Shown one piece after another: positions 15,421-23,010 of a stretch of 25,031 nt of DNA. The notes beneath the pieces were generated by a model, which was not told where the DNA came from, made no database searches, and saw only the letters and a list, made by a program, of their open reading frames with translations. Position 1 is the first letter of the stretch; each line of letters begins with the position of its first letter. Location: positions 1 to 25,031 of the forward strand of contig CAMDOJ010000008.1 of the NCBI GenBank assembly GCA_945903555.1, read 5' to 3'. Source of the DNA: Chthoniobacter flavus. Lineage in GTDB: Bacteria > Verrucomicrobiota > Verrucomicrobiia > Chthoniobacterales > Terrimicrobiaceae. Both the position numbers and the translations under genes were made by a program.

Positions 15421-16298
15421 TTCGTAATCGGGTGATTGGAGCGGAGTTTTCGGGCATCCGCCAAAATGGCCTCAACTCCCTGTTTCTCTCCTCGCTCGAG
15501 GGCGAGCTTCAATGTCTCGAGCGTGTTTTGCAAGTCGCGGATTCCCTCCATAACTTCGATGCGATTGTCGAAGAGGATTTCTGTCCACATCCCTTCCGGG
15601 CCACCGGCGACCCGAGTGGAATCACGGTATCCTGGACCAGCCAGATGGGCCAAAGAGGGGTCCTGTGCTATGGCGGCGTGGACGAGGCAGGAGGCCGCCG
15701 CATGTGGCAGGTGGCTGACTCGAGCGACGGCGCGATCGTGATCCCGCGGAGTCATTTCACGAAATTTGCAGCCTGTGGCTGTCCAAAGCTGTCTTGTATT
15801 TTCGAGTGCCTTGGCTTCGGATTGGGGAGTCGGAGTGAGGATGCAAGTGGCCCCTTCGAAGAGATCCGCGCGGGCCGCCCGGATCCCGCTTTGATCAGAT
15901 CCCGCCATCGGGTGCGCGCCAATAAAGCGACCGCCGAACGTGGCTTCCAAGGTTTCCACAATATTCGCCTTCACGCTCCCCGCGTCTGTTATCGTGGATG
16001 ATGGAGGAAGATGTTTTTTTAAATCTTCGCCGCAGTGCTGGATCGCCTTTGGCGACATGCAAAGAACGGCGATGTCACAATCAGCAAGCACAGACGCCAG
16101 ATCGCAGGAGACGCGGCAGAGGGGCAAGAACGAAGCGGCCTCCGTGGCGGCTTCTTCGCGACGTGCCCACACGTTCACTTGCCAAGGCTGGCCGATGCGG
16201 CTCAATGCCAAGGCGAGGGAGCCGCCAATGAGCCCCGGACCAAGAATGGCGATGCGACGGCTCAGGGAACCAGAAAGATCTTGCCCGAGTAGGGGCAT
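15417..16298 (-). CDS. tyrA: Prephenate/arogenate dehydrogenase
   Basis: Oxidative decarboxylation of prephenate (or arogenate) towards tyrosine. A Rossmann fold begins IAILGPGLIGGSLALAL (16-32). Then come TDAGSVK (104-110), GAHPMAG (128-133) with its conserved His129, and HDRAVARVSHLPHA with His196 and His199. The 293-aa length is that of a monofunctional enzyme without chorismate mutase or ACT domain, so feedback control by tyrosine through an ACT domain is not expected. Substrate and cofactor choice (prephenate or arogenate, NAD or NADP) cannot be read reliably. Its only plausible ATG lies 37 nt inside the upstream lipoprotein gene, a long overlap; it overlaps aroA by 4 nt. Confidence 0.92.
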   Translation of the reverse strand: MPLLGQDLSGSLSRRIAILGPGLIGGSLALALSRIGQPWQVNVWARREEAATEAASFLPLCRVSCDLASVLADCDIAVLCMSPKAIQHCGEDLKKHLPPSSTITDAGSVKANIVETLEATFGGRFIGAHPMAGSDQSGIRAARADLFEGATCILTPTPQSEAKALENTRQLWTATGCKFREMTPRDHDRAVARVSHLPHAAASCLVHAAIAQDPSLAHLAGPGYRDSTRVAGGPEGMWTEILFDNRIEVMEGIRDLQNTLETLKLALERGEKQGVEAILADARKLRSNHPITK

Positions 16299-16660
16299 TT
16301 CACCTCGGTGTTGGGCGGAAACCCACGCACGTCCACATAGCCGGCATAGGGCGAATGCGGACTCGTCACGAATCCGGGCTTGCCTGGAACTGGCGTGCCG
16401 AAGGAGACATCCCTTGGGGCAATAGTCACAGGAGGCGGGGTTGGAGCGAAAACGGGGGCGGGTTGAACGATCGGAACGACTGGTTGATCGGTGTAGCCTT
16501 CGGGTGTCGGCGTCGGAGTGGCGAATTGGGTTGCCCCGGAAGAACCGCGATACCCAAATCGGTTTGATCCCCTAGAGTTAGAATTGTCCGTGGATTCGCA
16601 GGCAGCCATGACGAAAACAGCCAGCGCGGATCCCAACACAATCAGTGAAGATTTTTTCAT
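16262..16660 (-). CDS. Small secreted lipoprotein, Pro-rich
   Basis: A 132-aa protein with a lipoprotein signal peptide: KK, then the hydrophobic LIVLGSALAVFVM, then AAC with the acylated Cys21. After the signal is a Ser/Asn/Gly-rich linker and a Pro/Thr-rich stretch (ATPTPTPEGY ... APTPPPVTIAP), then a compact C-terminus, PGKPGFVTSPHSPYAGYVDV followed by RGFPPNTEVKCPYSGKIFLVP. The C-terminus looks like the conserved functional part; I recall similar endings in other Verrucomicrobiota, but no function. It is the first gene of the long leftward array, and its last 37 nt overlap tyrA in another frame. Position 16661-16707 is its short AT-rich leader, with no convincing promoter. Confidence 0.75.
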   Translation of the reverse strand: MKKSSLIVLGSALAVFVMAACESTDNSNSRGSNRFGYRGSSGATQFATPTPTPEGYTDQPVVPIVQPAPVFAPTPPPVTIAPRDVSFGTPVPGKPGFVTSPHSPYAGYVDVRGFPPNTEVKCPYSGKIFLVP

Positions 16661-16707
16661 AAGATAAATGACTATTTAAAAAGACACGGAACCTATCGTT
16701 ATTCAAT

Positions 16708-17913
16708 TTAAATCTCTCGATCTTGATTGAGGGGGGTGGATGGAACCGGCTCCGCCGGGCGGTCCCAAAAGTATCGTTTGAGTAGAACCTTGATGGTGGC
16801 TGTGAGTGGGACGGCCAATAAGGCGCCGAGCAAACCGCCAAGAATTAAACTCCAGGCAAGCACGGAAAGGATTACAGTAAGCGGCTGCAAGCCAACTGAC
16901 TTTCCTACAATCTTAGGAGCAATAAAAATGCCGTCAATATTGTTGGCGAGGACGAATATGCCAGTGACTATGAGCGGGTGCGTCCAGTCTCCGAATTGGG
17001 CGGCGGCAATGATCACCGCAGGCACATAGCAGATCATCATTCCCAGATAGGGAATTAACCCCAGTATGCCGACCATGAGTCCGATCAGGATCGCAAAATC
17101 TAGTCCCATCGCGAGAAGGGCAAGCGCAATCATGGCTCCATCGATGAGGCTCACGATCAGTTGACCGCGAAAAAAGCTGATGAGATAGGAATTGATCTCG
17201 ACGACGAGCGAGACGATTTCACTTTTGAGCGGAGAGGCGCGGAGGGGCAGGTAGCGACTCCAATTATCTGCAATGGAGGGGCTATCCTTGAGGAAAAAAA
17301 ACAGAAAAATGGGAACCAAGATCATGCTCAGGAGGAAGCCGAAAACCCCCAGAAAGCCGCCGACACTGCGCTGGAGAAATTTCCCTGACTCCATGGCCAG
17401 ATACGGGATTTTTTGTTGAATCCAAGTTCCGGCATCCTTGACGGCGTTGCTGAACATCACCGAAACTTGATCGCTCGGCGTTTGGATAGAACGGTCCTCA
17501 CGGAAAAACTCGATTTCGGCAAAATGTTGAAGGCTATTGATTGTCTGGATCGAAAGGGCCTCGGTTTTTTGCAAATACTGGGGAAAGTTTTTAACGAGTG
17601 TTTTCCCTTGCCTGTATGCGGGTGGGAGGATGTAAACAAGGAGTCCCGCAAGGAGACCGGTCGCAGCAATGTAGACGAGAAAGATGCTCAGCAGGCGACT
17701 CAGTCGCAATCGGATGAAAAACCGCACCAATGGCTCGAGAAGGAAGGCGAGGATTGCTGCCACGGCGACGGGGATCAATACTGGTTGGAGAAAAGAAATC
17801 CCCATGATTACGAGTGATCCGACAAGAAATAAAGAAGCGCCAATAGCTAGACACGAAAGCGCCGTGATGGCCGTCCAGAAAAGTTTCAGTTGAAATGGAG
17901 ACGGGTTAAGCAA
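16708..17913 (-). CDS. AI-2E family transporter / permease (PerM-like)
   Basis: A 401-aa polytopic protein of the AI-2E transporter family (PF01594): N-terminal helices, an amphipathic region between about residues 105 and 190, a MILVPIFLFFFLKD helix, and the characteristic late segment LIGLMVGILGLIPYLGMMI followed by NNIDGIFIAPKIVGKSVGLQPL. Named members export autoinducer-2 or act as Na+(Li+)/H+ antiporters, but most are uncharacterised, so transport specificity is not assigned. The open frame begins with a TTG at 17913; no ATG lies near the family N-terminus, so the start is uncertain. It lies 47 bp downstream of parA on the same strand. Confidence 0.88.
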   Translation of the reverse strand: MLNPSPFQLKLFWTAITALSCLAIGASLFLVGSLVIMGISFLQPVLIPVAVAAILAFLLEPLVRFFIRLRLSRLLSIFLVYIAATGLLAGLLVYILPPAYRQGKTLVKNFPQYLQKTEALSIQTINSLQHFAEIEFFREDRSIQTPSDQVSVMFSNAVKDAGTWIQQKIPYLAMESGKFLQRSVGGFLGVFGFLLSMILVPIFLFFFLKDSPSIADNWSRYLPLRASPLKSEIVSLVVEINSYLISFFRGQLIVSLIDGAMIALALLAMGLDFAILIGLMVGILGLIPYLGMMICYVPAVIIAAAQFGDWTHPLIVTGIFVLANNIDGIFIAPKIVGKSVGLQPLTVILSVLAWSLILGGLLGALLAVPLTATIKVLLKRYFWDRPAEPVPSTPLNQDREI

Positions 17914-17960
17914 AGTCAGGTGTTTTTTGTAGAGGGGAAATTGCGAAGGGGCAAAGAAAA

Positions 17961-18761
17961 TTACTGCCCCGGCGCGTTAACGAAGGTGATGCCTTTTTTC
18001 TGGCGATCTAGGAATTCCTTGGCCAGTCGGCGGTAGGCAACGGATCCGATGCCGTTGGGATCGTGCTCGAAGATCGTGTGTCCGTGGCTCGGAGCCTCGG
18101 CGAAGCGGACTGTGCGAGGGATGACTGTATTGTAGACGACCTCTTGAAAATGGTTGCGCACTTCCTTTTCGACAGCGGGATTGAGGTTGGTGCGGCTATC
18201 GAACATCGTTAGTAGCAGCCCGGAGATCGACAGCGAGGGATTTGCTCCGCTGGCTCGGATGCGCTCGGTGACTTCCATAAGGAGACCTAGTCCCTCGAGT
18301 GCGTAATACTCGCATTGGATGGGAACGAAGATCTCGTCCGCGGCCGCGAGGGCATTCGACATCAGAATGCCAAGCGAGGGTGGGCAGTCCATGAGAAGGT
18401 AATCAAAGAGGTTTTGCTTGCGGAGACTCTCGAAGGCGACACGCAACCGCATCATGTGATCATCCATCCTGGCCACTTCAATTTCCGCTCCAGCGAGATC
18501 GAGATCGGAGGGGATGAGGGAGAGGTTTTTGATGCGTGTGGGAAGGACCAGCTCAACGGCCGATCTTTCACCAATGAGGGCGGAGTAGATGCTCGGGGCG
18601 CCCTCTTCCTTGCCTAGAAGGACGCTCGTGGCGCTACCCTGAGGGTCAATGTCTGCGAGTAGGACGCGCGCTTTTTTTTCAGCGAGGGCCGCAGCGAGAT
18701 TCACGCTGGTGGTCGTTTTTCCGACTCCGCCTTTTTGATTCGAGATGGCGATGATTTTCAT
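17961..18761 (-). CDS. parA: ParA/Soj-family chromosome partitioning ATPase
   Basis: A 266-aa MinD/ParA-type ATPase. The deviant Walker A motif is KGGVGKTT (residues 10-17) with its signature Lys; Walker A' is VLLADIDPQGSATS, and Walker B is YLLMDCPPSLGILM. FVPIQCEYYALEGL and the IPRTVRFAEAPSHG segment are typical of Soj. There is no N-terminal DNA-binding domain, so it is the chromosomal Soj type rather than a plasmid ParA with an HTH. ATG 18761 (MKIIAISNQ) matches the family start; an ATG at 18812 would add 17 residues. ParB is usually the next gene, but here an AI-2E permease follows and no parS-like palindrome was seen nearby. Confidence 0.92.
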   Translation of the reverse strand: MKIIAISNQKGGVGKTTTSVNLAAALAEKKARVLLADIDPQGSATSVLLGKEEGAPSIYSALIGERSAVELVLPTRIKNLSLIPSDLDLAGAEIEVARMDDHMMRLRVAFESLRKQNLFDYLLMDCPPSLGILMSNALAAADEIFVPIQCEYYALEGLGLLMEVTERIRASGANPSLSISGLLLTMFDSRTNLNPAVEKEVRNHFQEVVYNTVIPRTVRFAEAPSHGHTIFEHDPNGIGSVAYRRLAKEFLDRQKKGITFVNAPGQ

Positions 18762-18879
18762 GGGATGCGATAAGATGGTGCCCTGTTGTGCCGTGCGCTG
18801 GAAGATTGTCAATATCCGACGGGGCTAGATATCTTGCGAGTGGGGCAACAGGAAATACAAATCCCGATTTGATAATGGG

Positions 18880-18894
18880 TTGCTTTTAAAGCAA
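18880..18894. repeat. Perfect short palindrome upstream of the rpsU promoter
   Basis: TTGCTTTTAAAGCAA is a 7-bp inverted repeat around a single T, 11 bp before the rpsU -35 box. It is followed by A residues on the plus strand and preceded by a T-run on the minus strand, so it does not look like a terminator in either direction. It could be a regulator site or chance in AT-rich DNA. Confidence 0.3.
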
Positions 18895-18905
18895 AAAACC
18901 ACTGC

Positions 18906-18935
18906 TTGACTCTTTAGGAAGCGGCCAGCTATTAT
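18906..18935 (+). promoter_or_regulatory. Sigma70-type promoter of rpsU
   Basis: TTGACT (18906-18911) and TATTAT (18930-18935) are separated by 18 nt, five matches of six to each consensus box. Initiation would be near 18942, giving a leader of about 28 nt that contains the Shine-Dalgarno sequence AGGTG (18959-18963) six nt before ATG 18970. This is the clearest promoter in the window. Confidence 0.7.
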
Positions 18936-18969
18936 TCAAATCCCAATTTCAAGAAAGTAGGTGAATATA

Positions 18970-19176
18970 ATGCCGGAAATAATCGTAAAAAAAGGTGAAC
19001 CCATTGATCGCGCTCTCAAGCGCCTAAAGGGTAAAATCGATGCAGAAGGCCTCATGGACGAAGTCCGTCGCCTCCGCGCTTTCGAAACGCCCGTTCAACG
19101 CACCCGCCGCAAAGCCAAAAACAATGCGAAGCGTGCGAAAATGAAAATCCGCTTTAATTTCAACCCTCCTTCCTAG
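18970..19176 (+). CDS. rpsU: Small ribosomal subunit protein bS21
   Basis: A 68-aa, strongly basic protein: MPEIIVKKGEPIDRALKRLK, then a central segment EVRRLRAFETP and a Lys/Arg-rich tail (QRTRRKAKNNAKRAKMKIR). This is the bS21 pattern; the protein sits near the 16S rRNA 3' end on the 30S platform and helps initiation. The start is ATG 18970, with AGGTG 6 nt upstream; the GTG at 18961 overlaps that ribosome site and is rejected. Only 3 nt separate its stop from the next gene, so the two are almost surely co-transcribed. Confidence 0.93.
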   Translation: MPEIIVKKGEPIDRALKRLKGKIDAEGLMDEVRRLRAFETPVQRTRRKAKNNAKRAKMKIRFNFNPPS

Positions 19177-19179
19177 GAC

Positions 19180-20007
19180 TTGAAACAGGTTGTTTTCGCC
19201 GGCTGTGGTTTCCTAGGGGATACCGCAGCCGGTTTATTTTTTAATGAGGGATGGAGCGTTCTTGGCCTCTGTGCTTCGGAGGAATCCGCTGCTAATCTGG
19301 CCGGTCGGCCGTATCGCGTGATGGCCGTCGATATTTCAAAGCCATTTTCCGCACCGCCCGATTGGTTGCGTCCGCATTTGGTGATCCACTGCGCGAGTTC
19401 GGGCAAAGGGGGGCCTGAGGCCTACAGGGCCGTTTATCGCGATGGGTTGTCCCATCTTATTTCCGCTTTCCATCCGGAGCGGGTTATTTTTACCGCTAGC
19501 ACGTCGGTTTACTCCCAAGCGGATGGGGGATGGGTGACGGAGGAATCTCCAACCGTGCCGGATCGTGAGACTGGTCGCATCCTTCTGGAGGCTGAGGGAA
19601 TCGCTATCACTGCTGGTGGTATTGTGGCGAGGTTGGCAGGGATTTACGGCCCCGGACGATCGGTGTTGTTGAGGAAGTTTAGGGATGGTACCGCTCTGCT
19701 GGAAGCGGGGGGCTACCGTTGGATCAACCAAATCCACCGCGATGATGCCGCTGCGGCCCTCCTGCATCTCGCCGATCCCGTGAATCCGTCAGGAATTTAT
19801 AATGTGTGTGACGATACACCATCTACGCAGGCGGAAGTTTACAAGTGGATCGCGGGCTTTTACCAACGCGAACTTCCTCCGGTCGGTCCCGCTGATATGA
19901 ATCGCAAGCGGGGATGGACGAGCAAGCGGATCAGCAATGCCAAGTTGCGGGCCAGTGGTTGGAAGCCCGTCTACCCGAGCTATCTTGCCGCCTTACCTGG
20001 ATTATGA
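19180..20007 (+). CDS. NAD(P)-dependent epimerase/dehydratase-like SDR protein
   Basis: A 275-aa extended short-chain-dehydrogenase-like protein of the YeeZ/atypical SDR kind. The N-terminal strand-loop VVFAGCGFLGDTAAGLFF has the glycine-rich dinucleotide loop in the GCGFLG form; FTASTSVYSQADGGWVTE carries the Ser and Tyr-region of the active site, followed by ARLAGIYGPGRS and NQIHRDDAAAAL, typical of epimerases. The usual YxxxK is not clear, so the fold call is safer than any catalytic call. It uses a TTG start at 19180, 3 nt after the rpsU stop, with TAGGA just upstream. It converges on dxs with 11 bp between stops. Confidence 0.8.
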   Translation: MKQVVFAGCGFLGDTAAGLFFNEGWSVLGLCASEESAANLAGRPYRVMAVDISKPFSAPPDWLRPHLVIHCASSGKGGPEAYRAVYRDGLSHLISAFHPERVIFTASTSVYSQADGGWVTEESPTVPDRETGRILLEAEGIAITAGGIVARLAGIYGPGRSVLLRKFRDGTALLEAGGYRWINQIHRDDAAAALLHLADPVNPSGIYNVCDDTPSTQAEVYKWIAGFYQRELPPVGPADMNRKRGWTSKRISNAKLRASGWKPVYPSYLAALPGL

Positions 20008-20018
20008 TGACTGCCGAC

Positions 20019-21944
20019 TTAGGCGGCAGAAACAACGTTCACGGCATTTGATGGCACTCCAGCAAGTGAGTCGCGGATTTTTTTGACGGTGGCCTCCACA
20101 GTAAGGCCATGTTTTTGGCGAAGGATGGGAACTGTGCCGTGCTCGATAAACTGGTCGGGCCAACCGACTCGGACGACCGGCGTCGTAAGGCCGCGATCAG
20201 AAAGGTGTTCAATCACGGCTGAACCAAATCCATTGTGAAGGACATGATCTTCCATCGTGCAGATCACATTGCATCCGCCTGCAAAAAATTCGAGTGTCGT
20301 CGTGTCGAGTGGTTTGATCCATCGGGCATTGATCACGGCCGTCGAGATGCCTTGCTTTTCGAGCGCTTCAGCGGCAGGTAAAGCGAGATCGCACATATTT
20401 CCGAGGGCAAAAATGGCGGCGTCCGTGCCATGGCGGAGGACTTCGGATTTACCGATTTCGAGGAGTCGGGGTTTATGATCGATACTCGCGCCCGTGCCCG
20501 AGCCACGCGGATACCGGATGGCGGCCGGACCTTCATGGTTGGCGATGGTCCAGAGCATATCGACGAATTCAGCCTCGTCCTTCGGTTGCATCTGGATCAA
20601 GCCCGGTATGGGTCTGAGGTAGGCGATATCGAAGAGGCCGTGGTGCGTGGGGCCATCGTCGCCTGAAAGACCAGCACGATCCATGCAAAGAGCGACATTT
20701 AAATTTTGAAGCGCGATGTCATGAATGATCATGTCGTAAGCGCGCTGCATGAACGTACTGTATATCGCAAGAAACGGTTTCATTCCTTGGGTTGCCATTC
20801 CCGCTGCAAAGATGGCGGCATGTTCCTCAGCGATGCCGACATCGTGAAAGCGTTTCGGATGCCGTTTCGCAAAATGGATGAGCCCAGTCCCGGTCGGCAT
20901 GGCAGCCGTAATGGCGACGATTTTGTTATTTGTGTCCGCAAAGTCGGCGAGCTTGGCGCCGAGGATTTCCGAGTAGGTCGGGGACGGTGAGGACACGGTC
21001 TCACCTGTATCGAGGTGGAATTTTCCAAGGCCGTGGAATTTGTCGGGTTTCTCAAGTGCCGGTGCGTAGCCCTTGCCCTTCTTGGTTAGCACATGCAGGA
21101 TCACAGGCTCTTTCTGCGTCTTTAAAAATTCGAAAGTCTGGATGAGAAGCGGGATGTCATGTCCGTCGATGGGGCCGTAGTAACGCATCCCGAGATCGTC
21201 GAAAATAACGCTTGGCGCAAGGAGGCTCTTCAAGCCCGCTTCGGCCTTGTGCGCGATTTTGCGAGCTGTCTTTCCGCCGATCCACTCCACAAATCGAGCG
21301 GCATTTTCATGTAAATGGACGTAGCTCGGATTCGTGACCAAGCGGTTGAGGTAATCTGCCACGGCTCCCACATTTTTTGCGATCGACCACTCGTTGTCGT
21401 TGAGGACAACGATGAGTTTATTCGTGGTGGCGGCGACATTGTTGAGGGCCTCGAAACTCACACCGCAAGTGAAGGCCGCATCCCCCGCAACGCAAACAAC
21501 ATGGTCATCTGTGCCGAGGGCATCGCGTGCCGCGGCCATTCCGAGAGCCGCAGAAAGCGCGGTTCCTGCGTGTCCGGCTCCGTAGCTATCGTGCTTACTC
21601 TCGCTTCGGAGAAGAAAGCCATTGAGTCCCTCGTATTGGCGGATAGTGGAAAAGCGATCGAGGCGGCCGGTGAGCATCTTGTGAACGTAGCCCTGATGGC
21701 TCACATCGAAGACAAACTTGTCTTTTGGAGTTTCAAAAACACGATGCAGCGCGATCGTTAACTCCACTACGCCGAGATTGGGGCCGATGTGGCCGCCGGT
21801 ATTGGAAAGAACAGCGATGAGCTCGTTGCGGATTTCTTGGGCAAGTTGCGGGAGATCTTTTGGAGCGAGCTTTTTGACATCGTCGGGGGACTGGATCGAA
21901 GTCAGCAGTCGGCCCGACGGGATATGGGGTGATGGGGGGTTCAA
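20019..21944 (-). CDS. dxs: 1-deoxy-D-xylulose-5-phosphate synthase
   Basis: A 641-aa thiamine-diphosphate enzyme that condenses pyruvate and glyceraldehyde-3-phosphate, the entry step of the MEP isoprenoid pathway. Conserved features are NTGGHIGPNLGVVELT (catalytic His), SYGAGHAGTALSAALGMA, IAEEHAAIFAAGMA (catalytic Glu), DRAGLSGDDGPTHHG and RYPRGSGTG. The ThDP/Mg motif reads GDAAFTCG rather than the usual GDGAxTxG, and DVSHQGY replaces DVGHQ(A/S)Y, so it is a divergent DXS branch. The start is TTG 21944 overlapping the xseB stop (TTGA), with GGAG 8 nt upstream; no early ATG exists. The C-terminal codons lie in a CTGCCG/CGGCAG inverted repeat (20011-20029). Confidence 0.95.
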   Translation of the reverse strand: MNPPSPHIPSGRLLTSIQSPDDVKKLAPKDLPQLAQEIRNELIAVLSNTGGHIGPNLGVVELTIALHRVFETPKDKFVFDVSHQGYVHKMLTGRLDRFSTIRQYEGLNGFLLRSESKHDSYGAGHAGTALSAALGMAAARDALGTDDHVVCVAGDAAFTCGVSFEALNNVAATTNKLIVVLNDNEWSIAKNVGAVADYLNRLVTNPSYVHLHENAARFVEWIGGKTARKIAHKAEAGLKSLLAPSVIFDDLGMRYYGPIDGHDIPLLIQTFEFLKTQKEPVILHVLTKKGKGYAPALEKPDKFHGLGKFHLDTGETVSSPSPTYSEILGAKLADFADTNNKIVAITAAMPTGTGLIHFAKRHPKRFHDVGIAEEHAAIFAAGMATQGMKPFLAIYSTFMQRAYDMIIHDIALQNLNVALCMDRAGLSGDDGPTHHGLFDIAYLRPIPGLIQMQPKDEAEFVDMLWTIANHEGPAAIRYPRGSGTGASIDHKPRLLEIGKSEVLRHGTDAAIFALGNMCDLALPAAEALEKQGISTAVINARWIKPLDTTTLEFFAGGCNVICTMEDHVLHNGFGSAVIEHLSDRGLTTPVVRVGWPDQFIEHGTVPILRQKHGLTVEATVKKIRDSLAGVPSNAVNVVSAA

Positions 21945-22192
21945 TTTCCGCTCTCCGGATCGAAGTCCTCCAACTTCGTAGTGCCGCGTGCATCGCGGGC
22001 GATGATTTGAATCCTTTTCTCAGCAGCATCCAGCTTTTCTTGGCAACTCTTTACCAACCCCACGCCCTCTTGATAAGCGTCGATCAACTTTTCCAACGGC
22101 AGGTTGCCATCTTCCATGGACGTCACGATTTCCGAAATCCGCTGCATGGAGGTTTCAAGATTGGGAGAAATTTTATCGCTAGGTTGCGCCAT
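21941..22192 (-). CDS. xseB: Exodeoxyribonuclease VII small subunit
   Basis: An 83-aa helical protein: NLETSMQRISEIVTSMEDG, NLPLEKLIDAYQEGVGLVKSC, then QEKLDAAEKRIQII, the standard XseB pattern (E. coli 80 aa). It associates with XseA to form the single-strand-specific exonuclease; XseA is not in the window. The start is ATG 22192 (MAQPSDKIS); an in-frame ATG at 22279 would add 29 residues crossing the hairpin region and is rejected. The last 4 nt overlap dxs. An xseB-dxs linkage is known from many bacteria (often with ispA), which supports both calls. Confidence 0.92.
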   Translation of the reverse strand: MAQPSDKISPNLETSMQRISEIVTSMEDGNLPLEKLIDAYQEGVGLVKSCQEKLDAAEKRIQIIARDARGTTKLEDFDPESGN

Positions 22193-22222
22193 GGGTGATG
22201 AGTGAGAAAACAAATAATAAAC

Positions 22223-22277
22223 CGCAGATCGCCGTGCAGTGCAATCTGCGAGTTCGAGTCGGCAGAATGCTGCTGAC
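22223..22277 (-). terminator. Two tandem hairpins with a T-rich tail, downstream of rph
   Basis: On the minus strand, 4 nt after the rph stop, GTCAGCAG-CATT-CTGCCGAC (22277-22258) forms an 8-bp stem with one G.U and a 4-nt loop. Then CGCAGAT (22250-22244) pairs perfectly with ATCTGCG (22229-22223) around a 14-nt loop, followed by GTTTATTATTTGTTTT. The second hairpin plus T-rich tail resembles an intrinsic terminator or attenuator ahead of xseB-dxs. No folding energy was computed. Confidence 0.45.
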
Positions 22278-22281
22278 ATGC

Positions 22282-23010
22282 TTAATCTCGGGCTAGGGCG
22301 GATGATTGAATTTCCAAGAGCTGCGCAATGCCGATGCGCGCGGCTTGGGACATCTCATCAAGCTGTGCAGCGCTGAACACATTTTCTTCCCCGCTACCCT
22401 GCAGTTCGACGAAATCCATTTTGTCCGTCATCACGACGTTCATATCCACGCAAGCATCTTTGTCCTCGATGTAATCCAGATCCAGAAGTACCTCACCCTT
22501 CACGATGCCCACACTGATGGCCGCCACGCGGTTTTTGATAGGTAGTTCAGAGATTTTTCCGAGTTGGATGAGGTTTTGGCAGGCCAACTCCACGGCCACG
22601 CAGGCTCCAGTGATCGCTGCTGTGCGCGTTCCGCCATCGGCTTGCAGGACATCGCAATCGACCCAAAGCGTGCGGGCACCGAGTTTTTTTAAATCAATCA
22701 CGGCACGAAGCGAGCGTCCGATCAGGCGTTGGATTTCCGTTCCCCGACCGTCCACCTTCCCTCGCGTGGAGTCACGCTGTTTGCGGGTGAGTGTCGAATA
22801 CGGAAGCATGGAATATTCCGCCGTGATCCAGCCACCAGCGACGTTCTGCTCTTTCATCCAACGCGGCACCCCCTCATCAATCGTGGCAGCGCAAATGACC
22901 TTGGTATTGCCGAAGGAAATCAAAACGGATCCCTGCGCGTGCGGGGCTATATTTTTTTCGATCGTGACGGGGCGGATTTGATTATGCGGGCGGTTGTCGT
23001 GGCGGCTCAT
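22282..23010 (-). CDS. rph: Ribonuclease PH
   Basis: A 242-aa phosphorolytic 3'-5' exoribonuclease that trims tRNA 3' ends. RPVTIEKNIAPHAQGSVLISFGNTKVICAAT is split across the usual first strands; EYSMLPYSTLTRKQRD, GRGTEIQRLIGRSLRAV (phosphate and RNA binding) and DCDVLQADGGTRTAAITGA are diagnostic. The length matches E. coli RNase PH (238). The start is ATG 23010 (MSRHDNRP); a longer open frame to 23079 would add 23 residues without family resemblance. It is divergent from the Bax-inhibitor-like gene (113 bp) and is followed by tandem hairpins before xseB. Confidence 0.95.
   Translation of the reverse strand: MSRHDNRPHNQIRPVTIEKNIAPHAQGSVLISFGNTKVICAATIDEGVPRWMKEQNVAGGWITAEYSMLPYSTLTRKQRDSTRGKVDGRGTEIQRLIGRSLRAVIDLKKLGARTLWVDCDVLQADGGTRTAAITGACVAVELACQNLIQLGKISELPIKNRVAAISVGIVKGEVLLDLDYIEDKDACVDMNVVMTDKMDFVELQGSGEENVFSAAQLDEMSQAARIGIAQLLEIQSSALARD

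Noticed and set aside
17948..17970. GGGGCA/TGCCCC inverted repeat at the parA stop as a terminator
   Set aside because: The stem includes the parA stop region and no T-run follows on the minus strand.
20011..20029. CTGCCG/CGGCAG inverted repeat between the convergent epimerase and dxs genes as a bidirectional terminator
   Set aside because: Six-bp stem with the dxs stop codon in its loop and no T-run on either side; listed only as context.
22252..22260. GTTCGAGTC, resembling a tRNA T-loop
   Set aside because: No acceptor, anticodon or D-arm pairing could be built around it on either strand; it is the linker between two hairpins.
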